Notes under the pieces: generated by a model | Databases searched by the model: none | Seen by the model: only the letters and a program-made list of their open reading frames with translations | Told to the model about the DNA's origin: nothing | Part shown: in pieces, positions 16,160 to 24,784 of the stretch | How the letters are laid out: the number at the start of each line of letters is the position of its first letter | Position numbering within the stretch: position 1 is the stretch's first letter | Program-made: the position numbers and the translations under genes | NCBI GenBank assembly: GCA_958296075.1 | Contig: CATQHW010000002.1 | Coordinates: forward strand, 62,001-126,000 | Origin: an uncultured Spirochaetia bacterium | Lineage (GTDB): Bacteria; Spirochaetota; Spirochaetia; SZUA-6; Bin103 | Length of the DNA: 64,000 bases | Direction of reading: 5' to 3'

Positions 16160-17479
16160 ATGAACCGCACCCGTACGTTCCTGTTGCTGATGGCCGTCCT
16201 GGTGCTCAGCGCGCCGCTGGCGCTGGCGCAAACGGAGCTTTCCATCCTGCAATGGAGCCACTTCGTCCCGCGTTACGACGAGTGGTTCGACGCCTACGCG
16301 GAGGACTGGGGCAAGGAGAACGGCGTCGACGTGCGCGTCGACCACGTCAACGTGACCGAGTTGCCGCCGGCCCTGACCGCCGCCATCGAGGCCGGCGAAG
16401 GGCACAGCATCGTTGAAATGCTGTTCCCGGCCACCGCCTTCATCGAGGGGCTGCACCCGTTGAACGACATCAACGAAGCGGCCGCCGGCGCCCACGGCGA
16501 ACGCACCGCCAACTGCCGGGCCACCAGCTATCTGCCGATCACCGATACCTGGTTCGGCTTCACGCACGGCTACATCCCCGACCCGGGCGACTACCAGATC
16601 AGCCTGTGGGAGAGCGTCGGCATGCCGGCCGGGCCCTCGACCTGGGACGAGCTGTACGAAGGCGGCGCGGCGATCATGGAGCGGCACGGCGTGCCGGTCG
16701 GCATCGGCCTCAGCCCGGAGCTCGACAGCCGCATGGCGACGCGCGCGGTGATCTGGGCGCACGGCGGCAGCGTGCAGGACGAGAACGAGAACGTCGTGCT
16801 CAACTCCCCGGAGACCATCGCGGCGGTGAAGTTCTACGCCAAGCTGCAGCACGACGCGATGACCGACGAGGTGTTCGGCTGGACCGCCTCCTCCAACAAC
16901 CAGGGGCTGATCGCGGGCGAACTGAGCTACATCCTCAACTCGATCTCCGCCTACCGCTCGCTGCAGAAGATCGACCAGGAAGCGGCCGCCGACATCGGCT
17001 TCGTGCAGGCCCTGGCCGGACCGGCCGGCGCCTTCGCCTCCAGCCACGTGTGGCAGATCTACGTGATTCCCAAGTACGTGCAGGGCGCGGAGCTGGAAGC
17101 GGCCAAGCGGTTCATCCTGGATCACACGGCCACCTACCGCGACGCGGTGTACCACTCCGAGCTCTACAACTTTCCGTGCTACCCCAGCACGGTGCCGGAG
17201 CTGGATGGTTGGCTGGAAGACGATCCGTTCGGGTCCCAGCCGGCCGACAAGCTCGAGGTGCTGAAGACCGTGAACGACTGGTCGGTCTACATCGGCTATC
17301 CGGGCACCGCCAACCCGGCCGTGATGCAGGTATTCGGCGAGAACGTCGTGGTCAACATGGTGGCCAGGGTCGCCAAGGGAGAGCAGAGCGCCGAGGAGTC
17401 GGTGGCGCAGGCGCACGCGCGCGCGGAGGAGATCTTCGCCGACTGGCGCGCCCGCGGCTATCTGCGCGGCGGCGAGTAG
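16160..17479 (+). CDS. Family-1 extracellular sugar-binding protein
   Basis: A 439-residue sugar receptor with a signal peptide (MNRTRTFLLLMAVLVLSA, cleavage near ALAQ). The mature start TELSILQWSHFVPRYDEWFD is typical of MalE/UgpB-type receptors. AAGGAG (16148-16153) is ideally placed 6 nt before the ATG. Other family landmarks are STWDELYEGGAAIMERHGVPVGIG, VIWAHGGSVQDENENVVLNS and FASSHVWQIYVIPKYV. It leads an operon with one ATPase and two permeases and is followed by a strong stem-loop. The sugar cannot be told from sequence. Confidence 0.92.
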   Translation: MNRTRTFLLLMAVLVLSAPLALAQTELSILQWSHFVPRYDEWFDAYAEDWGKENGVDVRVDHVNVTELPPALTAAIEAGEGHSIVEMLFPATAFIEGLHPLNDINEAAAGAHGERTANCRATSYLPITDTWFGFTHGYIPDPGDYQISLWESVGMPAGPSTWDELYEGGAAIMERHGVPVGIGLSPELDSRMATRAVIWAHGGSVQDENENVVLNSPETIAAVKFYAKLQHDAMTDEVFGWTASSNNQGLIAGELSYILNSISAYRSLQKIDQEAAADIGFVQALAGPAGAFASSHVWQIYVIPKYVQGAELEAAKRFILDHTATYRDAVYHSELYNFPCYPSTVPELDGWLEDDPFGSQPADKLEVLKTVNDWSVYIGYPGTANPAVMQVFGENVVVNMVARVAKGEQSAEESVAQAHARAEEIFADWRARGYLRGGE

Positions 17480-17491
17480 GCCGAGCGCGCG

Positions 17492-17542
17492 CGAACGGAC
17501 GAAGGGCGGCGGCGCGGACCGTGCAGCCCTTCGCGCCGTTCG
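17492..17542 (+). promoter_or_regulatory. Intercistronic stem-loop after the sugar-binding-protein gene
   Basis: CGAACGG (17492-17498) pairs with CCGTTCG (17536-17542), and CGAAGGGC (17500-17507) with GCCCTTCG (17526-17533). This gives 15 bp with a small internal loop and an 18-nt apex. No T run follows. It probably stabilises the upstream message or partly limits read-through to the ATPase gene. Confidence 0.6.
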
Positions 17543-17591
17543 CCGGCGTGACGTTCACCGGCGGCGATCGGTGGAGCGCTGAGGAACGGCC

Positions 17592-18644
17592 ATGAGCGCG
17601 GTGCGCCTTTCCGGGATCGTGAAACGCTTCGGCGACGTCATGGCGATCGCCGGGGTCGACCTGGAAGTCGACTCAGGCGAGTTCCTGGTGGTGCTCGGAC
17701 CGTCCGGGTGCGGCAAGACCACCTTGATGCGCACCGTGGCCGGCCTGGAGAAGCCCGACGAGGGCAGCATGCATATCGGCGAGCGCGACGTCACCGCGCT
17801 GCCGCCGCGCAAGCGCGGCATCGCCATGGTCTTCCAGTCCTACGCGCTCTACCCGCACATGACCGTGGCCAACAACATCGCCTTCCCGCTGAAGGCTCAG
17901 GGGCGCACCAGGAGCAGGGCGGAGCGCGACGAGCGGGTCCGGCAGGCGGCGCGCAAGGTGAGCATCGACCACCTGCTGAACCGGCGCCCGCGCCAGCTCT
18001 CCGGCGGCGAGCGGCAGCGGGTGGCGATCGCCCGCGCCATCGTGACCGAGCCGGTGGTCCTGCTGCTCGACGAGCCGCTGAGCAACCTGGACGCCAAGCT
18101 GCGCGCCTATGCCCGCGACGAGTTGAAGTTCTTTCAGCGTGAGCTTGGCATCACCACCATCTTCGTCACCCATGACCAGATCGAGGCGATGGGCCTGGGC
18201 GACCGCATCGTGGTGATGGAACAGGGGCTGGTGCAGCAGGTGGGGCCGCCGCAGGCGATCTACGACCGGCCGGCCAACACCTTCGTCGCCACCTTTCTGG
18301 GCTCGCCGGGGATGAACCTCCTGCCGGTGGCCGAGGATGAGCTGCTCGGTTTCCGCCCCGAGCACCTGCAGCCGGCGGCGCCGGGCGAAGGAGCGGCCGC
18401 GGCGGCCGGGCGCCGGGTCGACTACCGCGTGACGCGCATCGAGTACCTGGGCGCCGACCGCCTGCTCTACGGCCAGATCGATGACTTCCGCGGCGAGCCG
18501 CGCCTGATGCTGGCGCGCCTGCCGAGCAACGTGACGATGCCGCTGCAGGTGGGCGGATCGTATCCCTTCGCCGTCACGGAGTTGCACCGGTTCGACCGTC
18601 GCAGCGGTGAACGGCGGGGCGACGGCGCAACGGACCGCCGATGA
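17592..18644 (+). CDS. Sugar ABC importer ATP-binding protein (MalK/UgpC-like)
   Basis: The 350-residue ATPase energises the sugar importer. Walker [10 protein letters not shown] is at residues 36-44, the Q-loop [15 protein letters not shown] at about 81, signature LSGGE at 136-140, Walker B VVLLLDEP at 155-162, and the H-loop is [16 protein letters not shown]-terminal TOBE-like region (about 240-330) includes FRPEHLQP. The C-terminus ends in a short Arg-rich tail. Its TGA overlaps the permease ATG (ATGA). Such ATPases often serve several sugar importers in one cell. Confidence 0.93.
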   Translation: MSAVRLSGIVKRFGDVMAIAGVDLEVDSGEFLVVLGPSGCGKTTLMRTVAGLEKPDEGSMHIGERDVTALPPRKRGIAMVFQSYALYPHMTVANNIAFPLKAQGRTRSRAERDERVRQAARKVSIDHLLNRRPRQLSGGERQRVAIARAIVTEPVVLLLDEPLSNLDAKLRAYARDELKFFQRELGITTIFVTHDQIEAMGLGDRIVVMEQGLVQQVGPPQAIYDRPANTFVATFLGSPGMNLLPVAEDELLGFRPEHLQPAAPGEGAAAAAGRRVDYRVTRIEYLGADRLLYGQIDDFRGEPRLMLARLPSNVTMPLQVGGSYPFAVTELHRFDRRSGERRGDGATDRR

Positions 18645-19591
18645 CCGGCGCCGGGACGGAACGCGTCAGCCTGCTGGACAACCGTCGCCTGATGGGCTTC
18701 GCCTTCCTGGCGCCGGCGGTGCTTTACATCATCCTGCTCATCGGCGTGCCGTTCGTCACCGCCATCACCTACAGCTTCAGCAACGCCACCGTCGGCAATA
18801 CCGGTTTCAGCTACGCCGGGCTGCGCAATTTCCGCAACGTCTGGAACTCGCCCGACTTCCACGCCGCGCTGCGCAACACGTTCGTGTTCACTCTCATCGC
18901 GCAGTTCTTCGTGCTGATCCTGGCCAACGTGCTGGCGCTGATTCTGACCGCGCCCCTGCCGGACAGCCGCTGGGTGCGCGGCGGCATGTGGGGAGCGCGG
19001 CTGCTGTTGATCATGCCGTGGGCGACGCCGCTGGCCCTGTCGGTGATCGGCTGGCTATGGATGTTCGACTCCAAGTACAGCCCGATCGACTACGTGTTGG
19101 AGCAGATCGGCCTGCTCGGCCCGGGGACGGTGTGGGGTCCCTCCCGGAACCTGACCTGGCTGGGCAAGACCTGGCTGGCCAAGGCGTCGGTAATCTTCGT
19201 GCACGTCTGGCGCATGACGCCGCTGGCGACGGTGATCCTGATGGCCGGCCTGTCCGGTATCCCGACCGACATCGTCGACCAGGCCAAGGCGGACGGGGCG
19301 CGCTACTTCCGCGCCCTGTTCCAGGTGAAGCTGCCGCTGATCCTGCCGATCATGCTCAACTCGCTGCTGTTCTCGTTCATCTTCACCTTCGGCGACCTGA
19401 CGGTGGTGTACGTGCTGACGCGCGGCGGGCCGATCAACCATACGCTGACGCTGCCGATGTACAGCTTCCTGGTCGGCATCGACGGCGGCAATCTGTCGCA
19501 GGGCGCGGCGGTCGCGCTGTTCATCTTCCCCGTGCTTCTGGGGGTGGCCGTGGTGTTGCTGCGCACTGCCAGCCGCGCGCAGGTGCGCTGA
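18641..19591 (+). CDS. Sugar ABC importer permease, MalF/UgpA-like
   Basis: The 316-residue permease starts at ATG 18641, coupled to the ATPase by an ATGA overlap. Six hydrophobic segments are visible, starting LMGFAFLAPAVLYIILLIGVPF. The family segment TYSFSNATVGN is followed by FAGL-type YAGLRNFRNVW. The coupling loop DQAKADGARYFRALFQVKLPLILP is the EAA motif. A YVLTRGGPINHT segment near the end is characteristic of MalF/UgpA subunits. Its TGA overlaps the next ATG by one base. Confidence 0.92.
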   Translation: MTGAGTERVSLLDNRRLMGFAFLAPAVLYIILLIGVPFVTAITYSFSNATVGNTGFSYAGLRNFRNVWNSPDFHAALRNTFVFTLIAQFFVLILANVLALILTAPLPDSRWVRGGMWGARLLLIMPWATPLALSVIGWLWMFDSKYSPIDYVLEQIGLLGPGTVWGPSRNLTWLGKTWLAKASVIFVHVWRMTPLATVILMAGLSGIPTDIVDQAKADGARYFRALFQVKLPLILPIMLNSLLFSFIFTFGDLTVVYVLTRGGPINHTLTLPMYSFLVGIDGGNLSQGAAVALFIFPVLLGVAVVLLRTASRAQVR

Positions 19592-20484
19592 TGGTCGACC
19601 GCTCGGCGCCGCCGGAACGGCCGCGCAGCTCGTTCGCGCGCGTCAGTCCGCGGCGCGTCGTCAAGGCGACGCTCTACACCGTGGCGGTGCTGGCATTCTG
19701 CCTGCTGGCCGCCGCGCCGTTCCTGATCATGGGCATCACGACGTTTCAGACCGACCGCGACCTCTACCGGCGCGACGCCAATCCGTTCGACTACGCCGAG
19801 GCGCCGACCCTGGAGCACCTGGACAATCTGTTCAACGACACCAACTATCTCGCCTTCGTGCGCAACTCGGCCGTGGTGGGAGCGGTGGTGGTGGTGATCA
19901 CGCTGGCGCTGTCCCTGCCGGCCGCCTACTCGCTGGCCCGCCTGACCGGCCGCTGGGGCGAGCGCGCCGGCATCCTCATGTTCATCGTCTACCTGGTGCC
20001 GCCCACGCTGCTGTTCATCCCGTTGTTCCGCATCATCGTGTCGCTGGGGCTGAGCAACTCCCTGCTCTCCCTGATCGTGGTCTACCCCACGATCACGGTG
20101 CCGTTCAGCGCCTGGCTGCTGATGGGCTTCTTCAAGTCGATCCCGCCGGAAACGGAGGAGGCGGCGCTGGTCGACGGCTATCACCCGTACGGGGCGTTCC
20201 TGCGCGTGGCGCTGCCGCTGGCGCGGCCGGGCATCATCTCCGTGATCGTGTTCAGCTTCACGCTGACGCTGCACGAGTTCATCTACGCGCTGGTCTTCAT
20301 CCAGCGTTCCGAGTGGCGCACGCTGAGCGTCGGCGTGCCGTCCGAACTGATCCTGGGTGACGTCTTCTTCTGGCAGCCGCTGCTCGCCTCGGCGCTGATC
20401 GTCGCCGTGCCGGTCGCGCTGGTCTACAACGTGTTCCTGGACCGTCTGATCCAGGGCTTCACCGGCGGCGCGGTCAAGGGTTAG
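19591..20484 (+). CDS. Sugar ABC importer permease, MalG/UgpE-like
   Basis: The start is the ATG at 19591, sharing one base with the upstream TGA. In this frame reading also continues far upstream, but that part is a shadow of the MalF-like gene. The 297-residue product has a cytosolic N-terminus, six membrane segments beginning TLYTVAVLAFCLLAAAPFLI, and NSAVVGAVVVVITLALSLPA. The EAA loop is EEAALVDGYHPYGAFLRVAL and is followed by LPLARPGIISV. It is the last gene of the sugar operon; 80 bp of non-coding DNA follow with no obvious hairpin. Confidence 0.92.
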   Translation: MVDRSAPPERPRSSFARVSPRRVVKATLYTVAVLAFCLLAAAPFLIMGITTFQTDRDLYRRDANPFDYAEAPTLEHLDNLFNDTNYLAFVRNSAVVGAVVVVITLALSLPAAYSLARLTGRWGERAGILMFIVYLVPPTLLFIPLFRIIVSLGLSNSLLSLIVVYPTITVPFSAWLLMGFFKSIPPETEEAALVDGYHPYGAFLRVALPLARPGIISVIVFSFTLTLHEFIYALVFIQRSEWRTLSVGVPSELILGDVFFWQPLLASALIVAVPVALVYNVFLDRLIQGFTGGAVKG

Positions 20485-20563
20485 GTCAAGGCCCGGATTT
20501 CGTGACGTCTTCGACCTGGAAGTGGCCGCATGGGGTATGCTATGCTTGCGTGGAGGATAGCCT

Positions 20564-20866
20564 ATGGCCAGCCCGCCGCTCGCACCCGCCAAGGTTCACT
20601 ACCCCTCATCCGACGGCCGGCCGATGGCGGAAAGCGATTTCCAGCGCACCCCGCTGACGTACGCCGTCGAACGGCTGCGGCACCACTTTCGCGGCCGCCC
20701 GGACGTGTACGTTTCCGGCAACTTGCTGCTCTACTATCAGGAGGGCAATCCGCGCGCGGTGGTGGCGCCGGACGTGTTCGTGGTGATGGGCGCTGCCAAC
20801 GCCGACCGCTCCAGCAGCGCAGGGTCCCGCCGCCGGCCGCGGTCGCCGTGTCGCAGGTCGTGCTGA
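20564..20866 (+). pseudogene. Truncated Uma2-type (DUF820) nuclease-fold gene
   Basis: The first 80 or so residues are a good Uma2/DUF820 N-terminus: an ATG at 20564 with GGAGG at 20552-20556, then YPSSDGRPMAESDFQRTPLTY and PDVYVSGNLLLYYQEGNPRAVVAPDVFVVMGAA. Uma2 proteins are about 190-240 residues of PD-(D/E)XK fold. Here similarity stops near position 20800 and the frame continues as an arginine-rich antisense read of the neighbouring ATPase, ending at 20866. The catalytic half is gone. The junction coincides with the point where the ATPase gene also loses its family sequence, so one deletion or recombination event probably truncated both. Confidence 0.75.
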
Positions 20867-21678
20867 ATGACGCGACGGATCACCGTTTCGTTCAACTGAT
20901 TGGCGAGCACGGCCCAGTCGGTATGCGCCTGCTTGTGGACGATCGGATAGCCGCCCCGCTCCGAAAAATGGCGGAACGCCTCGTTCCTGACCGGTGCGCT
21001 GGCGCGCCCGTGCGCGCGCAGTTGCAGCCAGAAGTCCCTGTCGATGAGGTAGCTCAGGCCGTTGTCCGGGAGGAACGGCGGCGGCGCCGGCAGCTCGCGC
21101 AGCGCGCCGATCTCGGTGAGCGACAGCACGCCGGCCTCGACCGTGCTGACGCGCCCGGCCAGACTGTCACGGCCCAGTTCGATGCGCAGCGCGGAGCTCC
21201 CGGTGATCACGACCTTCACCGCGGCGTTGTCCACCAGAGACTTGAGCTGCGCAGCCCAGCCGTCCAGGTTCTGGACCTCGTCGAAGAACAGATAAGCCGT
21301 GCGGCCTTGGCGCGCGAGCTCGTTGAACCGGACCACAGTCACGTTCCGTTCGAACCAGTCGGCGACGGCAAGGATCGGCGCCTCGACCGCGCGCATCGAC
21401 GCCAGTTCGTCGAACTGGACCCGAAGGACGTTTCCGGGAGGCACGCCTTCGGCCAGCAGGTCAGCGACGATCTGAAGCTGGGCGGTCGTCTTTCCGACTT
21501 GGCGCGGGCCGCGCACCGCGACGATCGGCGCGATCCCGGACTCCAGGCGGCGGCGTATCCAGGTCACCAGATGACGGCGCGTCGCCGGTTGCGGCGGCAT
21601 CGACGATCCCTCCCACCAGGGATTCATGCGGCGCAGGTCGCGGAGGAGCTGTGGCGGGAGCCGTGGCGGAAGCGACAT
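20737..21678 (-). pseudogene. AAA_14/DUF4143-type ATPase, C-terminally truncated
   Basis: The intact part is an AAA+ ATPase of the AAA_14/DUF4143 kind, often carried as accessory or defence-like genes. Landmarks are Walker A VRGPRQVGKTTAQLQIVADL, Walker B AYLFFDEVQNLDGWAAQLKS, sensor VKVVITGSSALRIELGRDSL, then the start of the DUF4143 region with FSERGGYPIV and NETVIRRVIQHDL. Family members run to about 400-450 residues. This one loses family sequence after DPALLE (near 20805) and ends with a short unrelated tail read out of the Uma2 fragment. It may still make a 313-residue protein with an ATPase core but no complete C-terminal domain. Confidence 0.75.
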
Positions 21679-21845
21679 GATCGGTAGTTATCTCACCATC
21701 TCCCATGGTAGTGCATAACCGCTACGCAATCGGCCGCCTGAACGATCCATCGGACTTTACCGCCGGCGCCGTCAACAGATAGAGTGAGGATCGTACCGGT
21801 ACCAGCCGTTGCAGATGCTTGGCGCCGGCGGAATCTGAGGCGAAC

Positions 21846-22838
21846 ATGCTGGAACGACTCAAGCTTCACGCGCTTGCGGCGGCGCTGCTGGTGGCCGGAG
21901 GCGCGGCGGCCGGCGCAGAGACCCGGGAGCTGTCGCTCGCCTACTTCATGGGGACGAACCATCCCATGAACCGGGCGGTCTTCACGCCCTTCGCGGAGCG
22001 TCTGGCGGAACTGTCCGGCGGCGCCCTGACGGTCAAGCAGTTTCCGGGAGGGGTCCTCAACTCCTCCCCGCCGCAGCAGTATTCGATTCTGCTCGACGGG
22101 GTGGCCGACATCGTCTTCGCCCTGCCAGGCTACACTGGCGACCTCTTTCCCCAGACCAACAGCATCTCGTATCCCGGCGTGTGCGGGACGGCAGTCTCCT
22201 GCACCGAGTCGCTGCAGCGGGCGCGGCCGGTGCTGGAGCGGGAATACCGGGCGAAGGTGCTGGCGATCTGGGCCAATGCGGCCGTCGTGCTGCTCACGCG
22301 CGACCGGCCGGTGCGCACCCTGGAGGACCTGAAGGGAATGAAGCTGCGCGTCACCTCCAAGCTCGACGTCCCCTTCGTGGAGGCGCTCGGCGCACGCGCG
22401 GTGTCGCAGCCCGCCACGGTGATCCACCAGAACCTGAGCACGGGGGTCATCGACGGCGTCGCCATCGGCGCCTCCGGCATCGCCGCGTTCAAGCTGCAGG
22501 AGCCGGCCAACTACCTGACCACGTGGTTTCCGGTCTCCAGCGCGGCATTCGTGCTGCTCATGAACCGGGACGCGTACCAGGCGCTGACCGCCGAGCAGCG
22601 GGGCTGGATCGACGCGGCCGCCGCGCCGCTGTCGGCCGCCGGTGGCACGGCGTATGAAGCGGCGGGCGCGCGCGGCCTGCAGGTGGCGCGCGACGCCGGC
22701 GTGGAGATCATCGATCTCACCGAAGCGGAGAAGCGCCGGTTCCGGCAGGCGATCGCCCCCGCCTACGAAGCGGCGCTCTCCCGCCGGGCGGGCGACCTGA
22801 CGGTCGCGGAGGTGATCCGGCTGTTCGTGGATGGCTGA
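21846..22838 (+). CDS. TRAP transporter solute receptor, DctP-type
   Basis: This 330-residue periplasmic receptor captures an organic acid or similar anion for the TRAP importer. The ATG at 21846 has a nearby TGAGG and gives a signal peptide (MLERLKLHALAAALLVAGGAA). Landmarks are LSLAYFMGTNHPMNRAVFTPF, FPGGVLNSSPPQQYSILLDGVADI, LEDLKGMKLRVTSK with the conserved arginine that salt-bridges the ligand carboxylate, and GVIDGVAIGASGIAAFKL. A Cys pair (near residues 114 and 119) is unusual for the family. The gene overlaps the small permease gene by 8 bp. Confidence 0.92.
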   Translation: MLERLKLHALAAALLVAGGAAAGAETRELSLAYFMGTNHPMNRAVFTPFAERLAELSGGALTVKQFPGGVLNSSPPQQYSILLDGVADIVFALPGYTGDLFPQTNSISYPGVCGTAVSCTESLQRARPVLEREYRAKVLAIWANAAVVLLTRDRPVRTLEDLKGMKLRVTSKLDVPFVEALGARAVSQPATVIHQNLSTGVIDGVAIGASGIAAFKLQEPANYLTTWFPVSSAAFVLLMNRDAYQALTAEQRGWIDAAAAPLSAAGGTAYEAAGARGLQVARDAGVEIIDLTEAEKRRFRQAIAPAYEAALSRRAGDLTVAEVIRLFVDG

Positions 22839-23391
22839 CTCCGCCCACCGGGCGCGCCGGTCCGGCCGGCCCGGCACGCGCCTGCAGCGGGTCGAGGCGC
22901 TGCTGCGGCGCCTGCGGGCGGTGCTGGCGGTCACCGGCGGCGCGGCGCTGGCGGTCCTGTTGGGCTTTACGGTGGCGGCCGTCTTCCGGCGGTACGTTCT
23001 GAACGATCCGATCTTCGGGGACGAGGATATCGCTGCCATGGCGCTGGCGGTGGTGGTGGCGATGGCGGTCGCCTACGCGGCCTACGGAGGCTCGCATGTC
23101 TGCGTGAACGTGATCGGTCGCCTCGCCGGCCGGCGCACGACCCGCGTCACCGACGCGGCCGCCCGCGTGCTGGGGCTGGCGGCGATTGTCGTGACGGTCT
23201 ACGCCCTGTTCGCCAAGGGGAGTTGCGGTCTGCCGTGCGGCGCCGCCACCGCCAACCTGTCGATCCCCCACGCGCCGTTCTACTACACCCTCGGGGCGGC
23301 GCTGGCCGCCTGCGGGGCGCTGCTGGCCGTGCACCTGCTGCTCGGCTTTGCCTGCTGGAACGGCGACGATCCCAACGCTCCCAGAGAGTGA
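22831..23391 (+). CDS. TRAP transporter small permease, DctQ-type
   Basis: A 186-residue membrane protein with four hydrophobic segments (starting VLAVTGGAALAVLLGFTVAAV), followed by the DctQ hallmark FRRYVLNDPIFGDEDIAAMAL. It forms the membrane complex with the large permease and contacts the DctP receptor. It overlaps the receptor stop by 8 bp and the large-permease start by one base, so stoichiometry is likely set by translational coupling. A Cys pair (SCGLPCG) in the third loop is unusual. Confidence 0.9.
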   Translation: MADSAHRARRSGRPGTRLQRVEALLRRLRAVLAVTGGAALAVLLGFTVAAVFRRYVLNDPIFGDEDIAAMALAVVVAMAVAYAAYGGSHVCVNVIGRLAGRRTTRVTDAAARVLGLAAIVVTVYALFAKGSCGLPCGAATANLSIPHAPFYYTLGAALAACGALLAVHLLLGFACWNGDDPNAPRE

Positions 23392-24695
23392 TGGCCGGAC
23401 CCGAGGCAGCCGCGCTGGGGTTCGGCGCCCTGCTGCTGCTGCTCCTGCTCCGGGTGCCGGTGGGGCTCGCCCTGCTGATCGCCGGCGCGGGGGGAATCTT
23501 CCTGATCCGGCCGGCCGCCGTCGTGCCGGTCGTGGCCGGCGAGCTGTTCGCGGTCGCCTCCACCTACTCGCTCACCATCCTCCCGATGTTCATGTTGATG
23601 GGCAATCTGGCCGTGGTCTCCGGCATGAGCCGTGATCTGTACGACGCGGCGCACAGTTGGCTGGGCCATTACCGGGGCGGTCTGGCGGCGGCGTCGATCG
23701 CCGGCTGCGCGGGGTTCTCGGCGCTGTCCGGTTCGTCGCTCGCCTCGGCGCTGACGGTGGGCCGGGTGGCGCTCCCGGAGATGCGGCGCTTCGGCTACGA
23801 CGACTCGCTGGCGACCGGCACGATCGCCGCCGGCGGTACGCTCGGTATCCTGATCCCGCCGTCGACCGGCTTCGTCATCTACGCCATCCTGACCGAGGAG
23901 AGCATCGGCCGGCTGTTCCTGGCCGGCGTGCTGCCCGGCGTCCTGCTGGCGCTGCTGTTCATCGCCGCCATCCGCCTCACCGTAACCCGGCGGCCGGCCC
24001 TCGCTCCACGCTCCGCCGTCCGAGCGCCGTGGGGGGCGCGGTTCGCCGCCGCGCGGCGCGCGGCGTGGATCGCCGGCATCATTGCCGTCACCATCGGGGG
24101 CATCTACGCGGGGATATTCTCCGCCGTGGAGGCGGCCGCGGCCGGCGCCTTGCTGGCGCTGATCGGCGCCGCGGCGCGGCGCGCGTTGACCTGGAAGAAC
24201 CTCACCGGGGTCGTTACCGGCACGCTCGCGTCTACCGGCACGGCGTTCCTGATCCTGTTCGGCGCCTTCGTGTTCAAGACCTTCATCGGATTCTCCGAGA
24301 TCGTAGCGGCCGCCTCGCTGTGGGTAGCGGCGCAAGGGTTCAGCGGATTGCAGGTCGCCCTGGCGGTGCTGTTGATGTTCATGGTGCTGGGCGCCTTCAT
24401 GGAGGGGTTCACCATCCTGGTGCTGGCGATTCCGCTGGCGCAGCCGATCCTGGAGACGCTCGGCGTCGACCTGATCTGGTTCGGCGTGCTGATCGTCATC
24501 ACCTTGGAGATGGGCCTGATTTCGCCGCCGGTCGGCATCAACGTATTCGTGGTCAAGGGGATCGCCCGCGAGGTGCCGCTGCACGCCATCTTCCGCGGGA
24601 TATGGCCGTTCTGGCTGGCGATGCTGGCGGCGGTGCTGCTGATCGCCGCGGTGCCGCGAATCGCCACGTTGCTGCCGGCGGTCGTATACGGATGA
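23391..24695 (+). CDS. TRAP transporter large permease, DctM-type
   Basis: The 434-residue protein is the sodium-coupled transport subunit. I start at the ATG at 23391, overlapping the DctQ TGA by one base; sequence further upstream in this frame is a shadow. About twelve hydrophobic segments are seen. Family motifs are ILPMFMLMGNLAVVSGMSRDLYD, AASIAGCAGFSALSGSSLASA, YDDSLATGTIAAGGTLGILIPPSTGF and MGLISPPVGINVFVVKGIA, all typical of DctM. It is the last gene of the TRAP operon. Confidence 0.93.
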   Translation: MAGPEAAALGFGALLLLLLLRVPVGLALLIAGAGGIFLIRPAAVVPVVAGELFAVASTYSLTILPMFMLMGNLAVVSGMSRDLYDAAHSWLGHYRGGLAAASIAGCAGFSALSGSSLASALTVGRVALPEMRRFGYDDSLATGTIAAGGTLGILIPPSTGFVIYAILTEESIGRLFLAGVLPGVLLALLFIAAIRLTVTRRPALAPRSAVRAPWGARFAAARRAAWIAGIIAVTIGGIYAGIFSAVEAAAAGALLALIGAAARRALTWKNLTGVVTGTLASTGTAFLILFGAFVFKTFIGFSEIVAAASLWVAAQGFSGLQVALAVLLMFMVLGAFMEGFTILVLAIPLAQPILETLGVDLIWFGVLIVITLEMGLISPPVGINVFVVKGIAREVPLHAIFRGIWPFWLAMLAAVLLIAAVPRIATLLPAVVYG

Positions 24696-24784
24696 GGCGC
24701 GCCGGCGCCGTCCGGGGGACGGGCGCCAGCCGCGGACGGGGCTGGCGCTTGACGGCCATGTCGCCGTAACGGCGAGATTAGCGC

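Noticed and set aside
24704..24727. GC-rich hairpin after the TRAP large permease gene as a terminator
   Set aside because: Self-complementary GGCGCC with a 3-nt loop and a bulge but no T tract; such structures arise often by chance at this GC content.
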